From NCBI GenBank assembly GCA_964619055.1, contig CAZUDB010000083.1, positions 1 to 6,821 of the forward strand: a DNA stretch of 6,821 bases. Reading direction: 5' to 3'. Both the position numbers and the translations under genes were made by a program. Shown piece by piece: positions 1 through 5,842 of this stretch; position 1 is the first letter of the stretch, and each line of letters begins with the position of its first letter. The stretch comes from CAYVUM01 sp964619055. Its GTDB lineage: Bacteria; Pseudomonadota; Alphaproteobacteria; Rhodospirillales; Defluviicoccaceae. The notes beneath the pieces are model-generated. The model was given only the letters and a program-made list of their open reading frames with translations, did not search any database and was not told the origin of the DNA.

Positions 1-571
1 GATGTCAATCGACCCACCCCCTCAGCGATTCCACTCAACCCGGAAATGCTCTAGTTTTTTCAGTCGCGGCGAGAGCCTAATAGACAGGATCGCTGCCGAT
101 CTTGGGGGCAACCTTCACCGCTTCGTAGAAATTCGCCGACGTGCTCAAATGTAATCGTAGCGACGCTGTTGTAGGATGTGGAGGACACCTTGTTGACGGG
201 CGCCCTCGTACTGGTGCTCTCTCGCCGATGGACAAGCCAGACGTATAGGCGGCAGCGGCAAGTGTCACTATCAAGGCTCTCCTCATCGCACAGGCCGTCG
301 AGGGCGATGCAGACCTTCCCTTCAGCTGAGTGCTGTTTGCGGATATGCCAGCGACTGTCCTTCACGACCTTCTCGGCCGACGCCTTGGCTGTTCCGCGAG
401 GCTGTCCGACTTCCACTCATTGGTGGTTATGGTATGAAAGCCCCCCCTTGGTCCGAAATCACCTCAGACGTCCCATGGGCGCTGTTTCTGGACATGCCTT
501 GGCGAGGAGTTGGCGTACATCGTGCCTAGTGAAACACAGGCAAGTTATGACGGTAGAGGCAGCGCGCGCCC
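1..571. other. Left flank without a defensible gene
   Basis: This stretch has short overlapping open frames on both strands, but none shows a recognisable domain, a convincing ribosome binding site or a consistent coding bias. The best minus-strand candidate starts at 286 and ends at 77. Its first residues (MRRALIVTLAAAAYTSG) look mildly like a signal peptide and its end (NFYEAVKVAPKIGSDPVY) is protein-like, so a decayed small secreted protein is possible. Positions 10-55 contain a string resembling intergenic repeat-like elements I associate with Rhizobiales genomes, which is a weak impression. No promoter or terminator can be assigned with confidence. Confidence 0.5.
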
Positions 572-1105
572 ATGACAAATGACATCGACGTTCTCGATGC
601 CGACATCCCAGACGACATCCGCGCCATTCTCGGCGACGCAGAGGCCGCCTACAGCGATCCCCATCGGGCCGACCAAGCTATTTGCGAGGCCGTGGACCAT
701 GCGCCGGACAACCTGAGTGTGCGCATTGCCGCCTACACGTTCTATTTTTACGTCAAGCGCTACGCCGACGCGATCGGCCACGCCGAAGCGTGCCTGACGA
801 TCGCGGCGAAGGCGCTTGGCCAGCCAGCGGATTGGCGCCGGGTAAACACCGAGACGGCAGATTTCAGCGGCTTCGGTCGGCCGCAGCGAGTGTACCTGAA
901 GTCCCTCGTCGCCATCGGATACTGCAAAGCCCGCTTAGGCGACCTGGAAGGAGGGGAGGCGATCCTACGTGCCGTCGCTCGATTTGATCCGCAGGACCAC
1001 GTGGGGGCCGGCCGCTTGGCCGATGTCATAGCTCGTCGCGGTGTCGACCCCGAGGACGACGAAGGCTCGAGCGACGCCAATGCCACCGGCGCCAAGGCGA
1101 TGTGA
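572..1105 (+). CDS. Small TPR-like protein of unknown function
   Basis: This is a 177-residue soluble, acidic protein with no signal peptide or membrane segment. Two helix-turn-helix units look like degenerate tetratricopeptide repeats. The first, around residues 33-83, includes the aromatic stretch YTFYFYVKRYADAI. The second, around residues 107-141, includes GYCKARLGDLEGGEAILRAVARFDP, with the typical Gly/Ala and final Pro spacing of a TPR. The C-terminal 25 residues are Asp/Glu/Ser/Ala-rich and probably disordered. The ATG at 572 has a purine-rich AGAGG at 555-559, a rather long spacing. TPR proteins are usually scaffolds for protein-protein contact, and the partner cannot be read from the sequence. 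The gene converges on the Fe-S protein gene and is not co-transcribed with the formate dehydrogenase genes, so a functional link is unproven. Coding status is well supported; function is not. Confidence 0.8.
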   Translation: MTNDIDVLDADIPDDIRAILGDAEAAYSDPHRADQAICEAVDHAPDNLSVRIAAYTFYFYVKRYADAIGHAEACLTIAAKALGQPADWRRVNTETADFSGFGRPQRVYLKSLVAIGYCKARLGDLEGGEAILRAVARFDPQDHVGAGRLADVIARRGVDPEDDEGSSDANATGAKAM

Positions 1106-1218
1106 CCGAGAGCCAATATTCACCCGTTGCCAGCAAATAACAGTTAGCCGTGATCTCGAGTCAGTGGTAACCGGACCATTGCCAGAGTTCGGTCAATTGT
1201 CTGGAAACTAAGGAGTCG

Positions 1219-3258
1219 TCAGCGACTGTCTTTAATCTTCATCTGTGGATTGGCGCTATCACGTTCACGGAGGTCGTCGTCAGTAGTGCGCGTTCTGGGG
1301 CGCGTCCCGGTTGCCATCGGTTGCGACACGTCAAACTGAACCGCGACCCGGCAATCCTCGCACATCTTGATCAGATCAATGCGGCCGGGACCCGCAAACA
1401 TGCTGTGCCCAGCGAGGCGCTCGACCAGCGCATGGATGGTGGAGCGGGTCCCGAACGGCTTGCCGCAGCGGATGCAGGCAAATGGCTCCTCCTCATGGAG
1501 TACCTTACGCACTTTTCCGTCCTTGAAGTCGAGTCGCGGTTCCAGCGTGATCGCGTGCTCTGGACAGGTGTTCTTGCACAGTCCGCATTGGATGCAGGCG
1601 AACTCCGTAAAAGAAAGCTGCGGCTTCTCCGCGGGGTTGTCGCCAAGCGCGCCGGTCGGACAACTGCCTACGCATGCCAGGCACAGCGTGCAGCGATCCT
1701 GGTCCACGATCACGCGGCCAAAAGGTGCGCCTGGTCTTAGGCTCAAGCGATCAGTGGGGCGTGGGGCCTGGGCGTGGAGATGATCGAGCGCAAGACCGAT
1801 GGTCGTGCGCCGCTCGGAGAGGGCGCGATGACGGGCAGGTGACAGAGCTGTTACCGGTGGCTTGTCCGCGTACCACAGGTCGGCCAGGGCCTCGGGATCC
1901 CGTTCGTCATCGATGACAACCCGGCCCGAGCCGAAACCGAGCCCGTCCATAATCGCGTCGATCAGGTGCGCATGGGCGAGAAGCGGGGCGAGATGGTCGC
2001 TATCCGAAGGACCCGATAAGAGTCGGACCTGAGCGACGCCGAAAGCCAAGGCCGTCAGCAAGAAATCGAGCCCGATCTGCGTGATCTCATTAACGACAAA
2101 GGGAACGACATGGGCGGGCAAGCCACGGCTCACGCGGGCCGCGGTGGCGATCATGTCCTCGCCATCGCGACCGTTGTTGATGAGCAGAACCAGGTCGCGC
2201 CCGCCCGCGTCATGGTACGTTCGCGTCAACACGCGAAGCCGCTCAAAAAGGCCATCGCCGCGCGGCAGATCGAACAACAAGGCCCCGGTGGGGCAAACAC
2301 TCGCGCACGCGCCGTGGCCGGAGCAGACCTGCGGATCGACAGCAGTGTGATCGCCGGCGGGAACAATGGCGCCGGTCGGGCACACATCCAGGCACAGCCG
2401 GCAGCCCTCGATCTGGTTGCGTGAATGGGCGCATATGCTTGGGTCAACTTTGAGATAGCGCGGCTTATCAAACTCACCCACGAGGTCCGAGATGGTGAAC
2501 AGCGCCCGCTCCACAGCGACGGTGTCACCAGGCTCTACACGAACGTAACCGTCGCGCGTATGCGCGTGGGGGAACAGGTGCGCATCACCTGAGAGATCTA
2601 AGATGAGATCAAAACGACAGACGGCGCCGTCGGTCGCCGGCGCGAACGCGAGGCTCCCACGCGCGGAGGCCGAGGTGGCGGCGAACTCGTCGATGGTGAT
2701 CTCAAAGGCGCCCAAGTGGCCGGTGGCCTGCCTGATGCGGCCGCGAAAGATGGGAACGTCCATGACCGTGGGCGGCATCACTTCGCCGCAGCGGGCAAGC
2801 AGGCACGTCACGTTGAGCCGTCCGGACAAGCGGCGCGCGGCTGGGAGCGCGACGTCGTCATCCCCATACACGACGCAACTTCCGGCTGAGGTGAGGGTAA
2901 CCGACGGCGTCGGCGGAATGTCGAGAGACGCTTCGGCGATTAGGGCGGCCATCTTGGCCTCCGCCTGGCGGCCCTGATCGGACCAGCCGGCGCGCTCGCG
3001 AATGTTGACATAAGCGGGCAGCCGCTCGGCACCCAGTTCTGATGCGACCTCATCAAACAACGGCGCTTCTTGCGTGCAGGCCGCAAGCAGCGGCTCGTCA
3101 TCAGAAACGGCCGATCGGAAGGACTCGATCTGGCTTCGGCATAAGTGAGTATGAACGATTGGTGCGTCGGTATTCAACGCCTGAGCAATCTTTGCCGCGT
3201 CAAAAGACATGGTCTTTTCGCAGTCGCACAAGAGCACGGTCTTGCCATTCACTTTCAT
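1219..3258 (-). CDS. Large polyferredoxin-like 4Fe-4S protein of the formate dehydrogenase locus
   Basis: This 679-residue cytoplasmic protein has no signal peptide or membrane helix. Four ferredoxin-type groups are visible: C276 with C286-C289-C293 followed by Pro; C312-C318-C322 followed by Pro; C523-C526-C529-C533 followed by Pro; and C555-C558-C561-C565 followed by Pro. Together they could hold up to four [4Fe-4S] clusters. A further set near the C-terminus, C595-x2-C598 and C633-x2-C636, may bind another cluster or zinc. The N-terminal 90 residues carry C11, C13, C40 and C61. Residues 350-450 look like an alpha/beta domain without clusters. The ATG at 3258 is backed by a strong GGAGGA (complement of 3265-3270), six bases upstream. 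Proteins of this type recur next to DUF3305, DUF3306 and FDH alpha genes, which suggests a role in FDH maturation or in carrying electrons to or from it. Here the gene is divergent from those genes. Family assignment is firm; the exact role is inferred. Confidence 0.9.
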   Translation of the reverse strand: MKVNGKTVLLCDCEKTMSFDAAKIAQALNTDAPIVHTHLCRSQIESFRSAVSDDEPLLAACTQEAPLFDEVASELGAERLPAYVNIRERAGWSDQGRQAEAKMAALIAEASLDIPPTPSVTLTSAGSCVVYGDDDVALPAARRLSGRLNVTCLLARCGEVMPPTVMDVPIFRGRIRQATGHLGAFEITIDEFAATSASARGSLAFAPATDGAVCRFDLILDLSGDAHLFPHAHTRDGYVRVEPGDTVAVERALFTISDLVGEFDKPRYLKVDPSICAHSRNQIEGCRLCLDVCPTGAIVPAGDHTAVDPQVCSGHGACASVCPTGALLFDLPRGDGLFERLRVLTRTYHDAGGRDLVLLINNGRDGEDMIATAARVSRGLPAHVVPFVVNEITQIGLDFLLTALAFGVAQVRLLSGPSDSDHLAPLLAHAHLIDAIMDGLGFGSGRVVIDDERDPEALADLWYADKPPVTALSPARHRALSERRTTIGLALDHLHAQAPRPTDRLSLRPGAPFGRVIVDQDRCTLCLACVGSCPTGALGDNPAEKPQLSFTEFACIQCGLCKNTCPEHAITLEPRLDFKDGKVRKVLHEEEPFACIRCGKPFGTRSTIHALVERLAGHSMFAGPGRIDLIKMCEDCRVAVQFDVSQPMATGTRPRTRTTDDDLRERDSANPQMKIKDSR

Positions 3259-3394
3259 GACGTTTCCTCCGCACCGCTCATTGCCTCAGCGGATCGGCTT
3301 TTGCTTGTGGCTCTATTTCGGCATATGGGGAGCACACATTCATCGCGCATCCACATCTCTTGGACGGGGCCGCTCTGGATATCGGGGTTTCGGT

Positions 3395-3412
3395 CACTAT
3401 GTCCACACTATG
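3395..3412 (+). repeat. Paired 7-bp direct repeat with 11-bp period
   Basis: CACTATG occurs at 3395-3401 and again at 3406-3412, separated by TCCA, so the repeat unit is 11 bp, about one helical turn. It lies in the divergent intergenic region 9-26 bases before the DUF3305 start. Tandem 7-bp half-sites at 11-bp steps are the layout bound by OmpR/PhoB-type response regulators, but this sequence is not a recognisable Pho box and no regulator is encoded in the window. It could also be chance. Confidence 0.35.
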
Positions 3413-3420
3413 GATGTAAA

Positions 3421-4005
3421 ATGACCATGATCCCAGAGGCTGCCAATCAACCCCGCCGTGGACCCAAGCGGCTTCAGGATACTATCTCCGTCCGCCTGAC
3501 GGCGGAGGTGCGCGAGAGCAGTCACCCTTGGGGGTCCACGACCTTGCATGTCGTTTTCGTCGACGTTGTGGAGGTCGAGCGCGCTAGCCAAGAGCCCCTT
3601 TGGCAAGCCGTGGTTGTCGGCAACGGCGCGACGCGCTGGCGTTCGGCACCGCTGCCTTTGGAACTCCACTGGACACAAGCCACCGGATACCGGCTTAACC
3701 TGGCGGCGGAGACCCAAGTGTTTGCGGTGCTTCGACCTGATGAGGAGAGTGAGATCGGCTTTTCACCCTTACTAGTCACCCTTTGTCCGTTGGAGGCGCA
3801 AGTGTATTCCGATTGCGGCGAGGATGTGGTGGAAGCACTCCTCTCGCCAGCTGCATTGACTGCGCGCCTGCAGGCGTTTGTGGAGCGGCTCCCAGCTGAG
3901 GAGGCCTTCGTGAAGCGCAAGCGGGGCGCCAAGGCACCCAATCAATCCAACGCAGCTGGAGCGGACCCGTTCTGGCGGCTGCCACCTATTCAAGAGCGGA
4001 AGTAG
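3421..4005 (+). CDS. DUF3305 domain protein
   Basis: With the start at 3421 this is a 194-residue soluble protein. The frame stays open upstream to an ATG at 3145, but that extension runs antisense into the conserved start of the Fe-S protein gene and reads as non-homologous sequence, so a start at 3421 (or the ATG at 3427) is preferred. A weak GGA lies at 3412-3414. Family-like features are the early VREsshPW segment (residues 30-37), the central YRLNLAAETQVFAVLRP (90-106), and the LVTLCPLEAQVY block (118-129) followed by an acidic residue-rich turn and FVERLP..EAFVKRKR near 160-175. The KRKR motif close to the C-terminus is typical of this family. It sits six bases before DUF3306, so the two are surely co-transcribed. 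DUF3305 and DUF3306 are found almost always together beside formate dehydrogenase genes, and their molecular role is not established. Confidence 0.82.
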   Translation: MTMIPEAANQPRRGPKRLQDTISVRLTAEVRESSHPWGSTTLHVVFVDVVEVERASQEPLWQAVVVGNGATRWRSAPLPLELHWTQATGYRLNLAAETQVFAVLRPDEESEIGFSPLLVTLCPLEAQVYSDCGEDVVEALLSPAALTARLQAFVERLPAEEAFVKRKRGAKAPNQSNAAGADPFWRLPPIQERK

Positions 4006-4011
4006 GTACCC

Positions 4012-4668
4012 ATGGACAACGAAGACGGCAGCGCCCTAGGTCGTTGGTCGCGATTGAAGCGCCGCCACGCAACCCAGACGCCGGTGCACTGTGCGGATAC
4101 TCAAAGTGAACCCATCCTCACGACGGGAGCGGCTGCAGAGAAGATCGCGGCCGATAGGAGCCCCGATGAGATCGAGCCAGCGGCGACGCCAGAGCCCAGG
4201 CCCGCCCCCCAGGCAGACCTTCCAGACCTTCCCGATCCGGAGACGCTCGACCGCGATGCCGATTTCACGCCCTACCTAGCCAACGGTGTGCCGGATGCCC
4301 TGAAACGCCGGGCGCTGCGGGTACTGTGGCGAAGCGATCCCGTTCTCGCCAACCTGGATGGCTTAAACGATTATGATGAGGATTTCAGCGCTGTCGGGAT
4401 CGCAAAACGGGTCATCGAAACGGCTTGGCGCGTCGGCGACGGCTATGCCAAGGGTCAGAACGGTGAGGCGCCGCTCACCTCAACGGAAGATCCCGAAGCG
4501 TCCGCCGGGGCGGACCCGAACGGCTCCGCAAGCGCCTCGGAGGTTGGCACAAGGGACGAGGCAGCGACGGCCGATGCCTCGAAAGGCCTCACGAGTGATG
4601 GGGGCTCAGACAATCAACTCAGCGGCGAGGAATATCTAGGGGATGTCTCTCCATTTAAGATCGGTTAG
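4012..4668 (+). CDS. DUF3306 domain protein
   Basis: This 218-residue hydrophilic protein opens with the RWSRLKRR motif (residues 11-18) that marks the DUF3306 N-terminus. A Pro/Ala/Glu-rich linker (about 45-72) leads to the conserved core at residues 73-125, containing LPDPETLDRDADFTPYL, then KRRALRVLWRSDP, then NLDGLNDYDEDF. Residues 140-218 form a low-complexity acidic tail rich in Ser, Ala, Gly, Asp and Glu that is probably disordered. There is no signal peptide or membrane segment. The ATG at 4012 follows the DUF3305 stop by six bases, with only a modest AGTAGG at 4001-4006, so translational coupling is likely. The basic N-terminus, conserved core and disordered tail suggest an adaptor. 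Involvement in FDH maturation rests on gene neighbourhood only. After this gene there is a 214-bp gap before the chaperone gene, so the two pairs may be separate transcripts. Confidence 0.88.
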   Translation: MDNEDGSALGRWSRLKRRHATQTPVHCADTQSEPILTTGAAAEKIAADRSPDEIEPAATPEPRPAPQADLPDLPDPETLDRDADFTPYLANGVPDALKRRALRVLWRSDPVLANLDGLNDYDEDFSAVGIAKRVIETAWRVGDGYAKGQNGEAPLTSTEDPEASAGADPNGSASASEVGTRDEAATADASKGLTSDGGSDNQLSGEEYLGDVSPFKIG

Positions 4669-4696
4669 TCACCAGGTTTTTTGCAGTTATTTGTTG

Positions 4697-4709
4697 TGAG
4701 TGATTCTCA
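4697..4709. promoter_or_regulatory. Short palindrome, possible operator
   Basis: TGAG at 4697-4700 and CTCA at 4706-4709 form a perfect inverted repeat around TGATT. The string TGATTCTCA resembles the core of some Fur-type iron boxes, but the full 19-bp Fur consensus is not met. It lies about 28 bases before the candidate -35 of the chaperone/FDH promoter, where an operator could act. This is a speculative call. Confidence 0.22.
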
Positions 4710-4736
4710 ACTATTTTCCATGGACTTTGAGTGAAA

Positions 4737-4765
4737 TTGTATTTGACACGCTCGGCATGTATGAT
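4737..4765 (+). promoter_or_regulatory. Candidate promoter for the chaperone-mini-Tat-FDH operon
   Basis: TATGAT at 4760-4765 matches the -10 consensus at five of six positions. Seventeen bases upstream lies TTGTAT (4737-4742), a weak -35 that keeps the TTG. A better -35 word, TTGACA at 4743-4748, is only 11 bases from this -10 and cannot pair with it at normal spacing. The region is clearly AT-richer than the flanking genes. If used, transcription would start near 4772 and give a leader of about 110 bases before the GTG at 4883. Confidence 0.4.
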
Positions 4766-4786
4766 ACTGCTAATGTGATCGGGAAC

Positions 4787-4875
4787 GGGCATCATCTAGG
4801 TTAAGCGCCCTAGGATAATGAAACATCAGATGCCCCCCGAAAGTGAGCCGGAAGGCTCCACGTACTGGGAGGTAC
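4787..4875 (+). promoter_or_regulatory. Structured mRNA leader before the chaperone gene
   Basis: Several complementary pairs are packed into 89 bases. GGGCATC (4787-4793) pairs with GATGCCC (4829-4835). Nested inside, CTAGG (4796-4800) pairs with CCTAG (4809-4813) around an 8-base loop. Downstream, GAGCC (4845-4849) and GGCTC (4854-4858) close a GGAA loop of the GNRA type; the outer GT/AC pairs extend the stem past one bulged C. Finally GTAC (4862-4865) and GTAC (4872-4875) can enclose TGGGAG, which is most of the Shine-Dalgarno sequence. The leader could therefore control access to the ribosome. It does not match any riboswitch consensus I can recall, including the Moco motif, so it is left unassigned. 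Confidence 0.38.
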
Positions 4876-4882
4876 AATCTGG

Positions 4883-5494
4883 GTGGCTACTGAATCCGTT
4901 GCGGCGGGCGCCGTCGCAGCAGAGGAAGAGGGCTTTCGGGCCCAATTTTACAATCTTTTAGCCCGGCTGCTGGCGGCACCACCGGATCGCCGGTTCTTAA
5001 CATCTCTCTCTCAGCTCCAAGGCGACACAAGCCCACTTGGTCAGGCCCTAAGGGCGTTGGCCAAAGCTGCGGCCCTGACCTCAGCATCCGAGGCGGAGCG
5101 GGAATTCAATCGTCTCTTCATCGGGCTTACCGCCGGGGAACTCCGACCCTACGGCTCCTATTATCTGACGGGCTTCTTGTACGAAAAGCCCCTGGCTGAT
5201 CTGCGCTGGGACCTGCAGTGCCTGAGCATCACGCGCTCGGCGGATGTTGCCGAGCCCGAAGATCACATCGCTTCTCTTTGTGAAATCATGGCCGGCCTGA
5301 TCACGGCCGCCTTTGGCCGCGCTGCGACTCTTGGCGAGCAGCGTCGGTTTTTCGAGGCTCACTTGGCGCCCTGGGCCGATGCCTTCTTTTCCGATCTGGA
5401 GCAGGCGGCAAGCGCTCGGCTCTACCGGCCGGTGGGCAGCATCGGTCGGCTGTTCGTTGCCATCGAGGAAGAAGCCTTCGCGATGGCCGACTGA
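4883..5494 (+). CDS. TorD/DmsD-family molecular chaperone
   Basis: This 203-residue, all-helical cytoplasmic protein has the usual length for the TorD/DmsD/NarJ family of redox-enzyme maturation chaperones. They bind the Tat signal of a molybdoenzyme, assist cofactor insertion and delay export until folding is complete. Family hallmarks are EREFNRLFIGL (72-82), RPYGSYYLTGFLYEKPLADLR (88-108) and the EPEDHIASLCEIMAGLI block (124-140), which carries the conserved EDH signature. The start is GTG at 4883, with GGGAGGT at 4867-4873 nine bases upstream. No ATG nearby fits better. Lying directly before a mini-Tat gene and FDH alpha, both with twin-arginine signals, it most likely serves the alpha subunit. 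Its stop codon overlaps the first bases of a strong GC hairpin. Family assignment is firm and the client is inferred from context. Confidence 0.92.
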   Translation: MATESVAAGAVAAEEEGFRAQFYNLLARLLAAPPDRRFLTSLSQLQGDTSPLGQALRALAKAAALTSASEAEREFNRLFIGLTAGELRPYGSYYLTGFLYEKPLADLRWDLQCLSITRSADVAEPEDHIASLCEIMAGLITAAFGRAATLGEQRRFFEAHLAPWADAFFSDLEQAASARLYRPVGSIGRLFVAIEEEAFAMAD

Positions 5495-5520
5495 CGGCGG
5501 CCGCCCAGAAGCGCCGCCGT
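5494..5520 (+). repeat. GC-rich 8-bp inverted repeat at the end of the chaperone gene
   Basis: ACGGCGGC (5494-5501) and GCCGCCGT (5513-5520) are perfect inverted copies with an 11-base loop. The last base of the chaperone stop codon is the first base of the stem. No T-run follows, so this is not a classical intrinsic terminator. It may slow decay or reduce read-through, changing the ratio of chaperone to enzyme message. Confidence 0.55.
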
Positions 5521-5599
5521 TCATTACCGTCTCCCGCTGCTTGACCGGTAGCGTGAGGCCCGGTTCGACATGAGGAAGAACCTTGGGAGACAAGACCGT

Positions 5600-5803
5600 A
5601 TGACCGAGGAAACAAAGTCCAATCAACTCAGTCGCCGCAGGTTCCTGCGCGGTTCCGGATCTGCGGCCGGGGCGGCCGGCATCGTTGCGGCCATGGCCGT
5701 TACGGGGCGTCCGGCCAAGTCTGCCGACGACAGTACCAGACATAAGGTCGGCTATCGGGAAACCGAGCATGTTCGCAAAGCCTACCGGCTCGCCCGGTTC
5801 TAG
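5600..5803 (+). CDS. Mini-Tat protein of the formate dehydrogenase region (TIGR02811-like)
   Basis: This tiny protein of 67 residues is mostly signal peptide. It has a charged N-terminus, the twin-arginine motif SRRRFLR (11-17), a weakly hydrophobic Gly/Ala stretch (20-34), and a short tail ending in YRETEHVRKAYRLARF (52-67). That C-terminal signature is characteristic of the 'formate dehydrogenase region TAT target' family, which sits directly before FDH alpha genes in many proteobacteria. The ATG at 5600 has GGGAGA at 5585-5590. An in-frame ATG at 5570 would add ten residues, but its ribosome binding site is weaker and the longer n-region is not needed. The gene is 105 bases after the chaperone and 39 before FDH alpha, in the same direction. 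The protein may be a small subunit or export partner of the enzyme; its exact role is not established. No Cys is present, so it carries no Fe-S cluster itself. Confidence 0.88.
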   Translation: MTEETKSNQLSRRRFLRGSGSAAGAAGIVAAMAVTGRPAKSADDSTRHKVGYRETEHVRKAYRLARF

Positions 5804-5842
5804 GCGGTAAGACAACAACAAAGTTGGGAAAGGACACGTCCG

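Noticed and set aside
60..416. Minus-strand open frames at 60-416 and 77-286
   Set aside because: No recognisable domain and no good Shine-Dalgarno; the two overlap each other in different frames. At most one is a gene remnant, and this is noted under the left flank.
489..503. Sigma-54-like element before the TPR-like gene
   Set aside because: GG and GC are 10 bases apart, but the -12 part reads TTGGC rather than TTGC and the -24 part lacks CAC after GG.
178..582. Plus-strand open frame of 134 residues
   Set aside because: Composition is Arg/Ser-rich and shadow-like, there is no ribosome binding site or domain, and it overlaps the start of the TPR-like gene.
1321..1783. Plus-strand open frames at 1321-1740 and 1367-1783
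   Set aside because: They lie opposite the Cys-motif-rich region of the minus-strand Fe-S gene, whose protein sequence is clearly the conserved one.
3308..3323. Sigma-54-like element (TGGC ... GCA) before DUF3305
   Set aside because: GG-N10-GC spacing is right, but the TT of the -12 element is missing and no enhancer-binding site is evident.
3145..3420. Longer DUF3305 start at 3145 (286-residue reading)
   Set aside because: The extra 92 residues are antisense to the well-supported start of the Fe-S protein gene and its ribosome binding site, and do not resemble the family N-terminus.
4663..4682. Intrinsic terminator after DUF3306
   Set aside because: A run of six T follows only a 3-bp GGT/ACC stem that overlaps the stop codon, too weak to call.
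4743..4765. TTGACA paired with TATGAT as a promoter
   Set aside because: The spacer is 11 bases, far from the 16-18 needed. TTGTAT at 4737 gives the right spacing instead.
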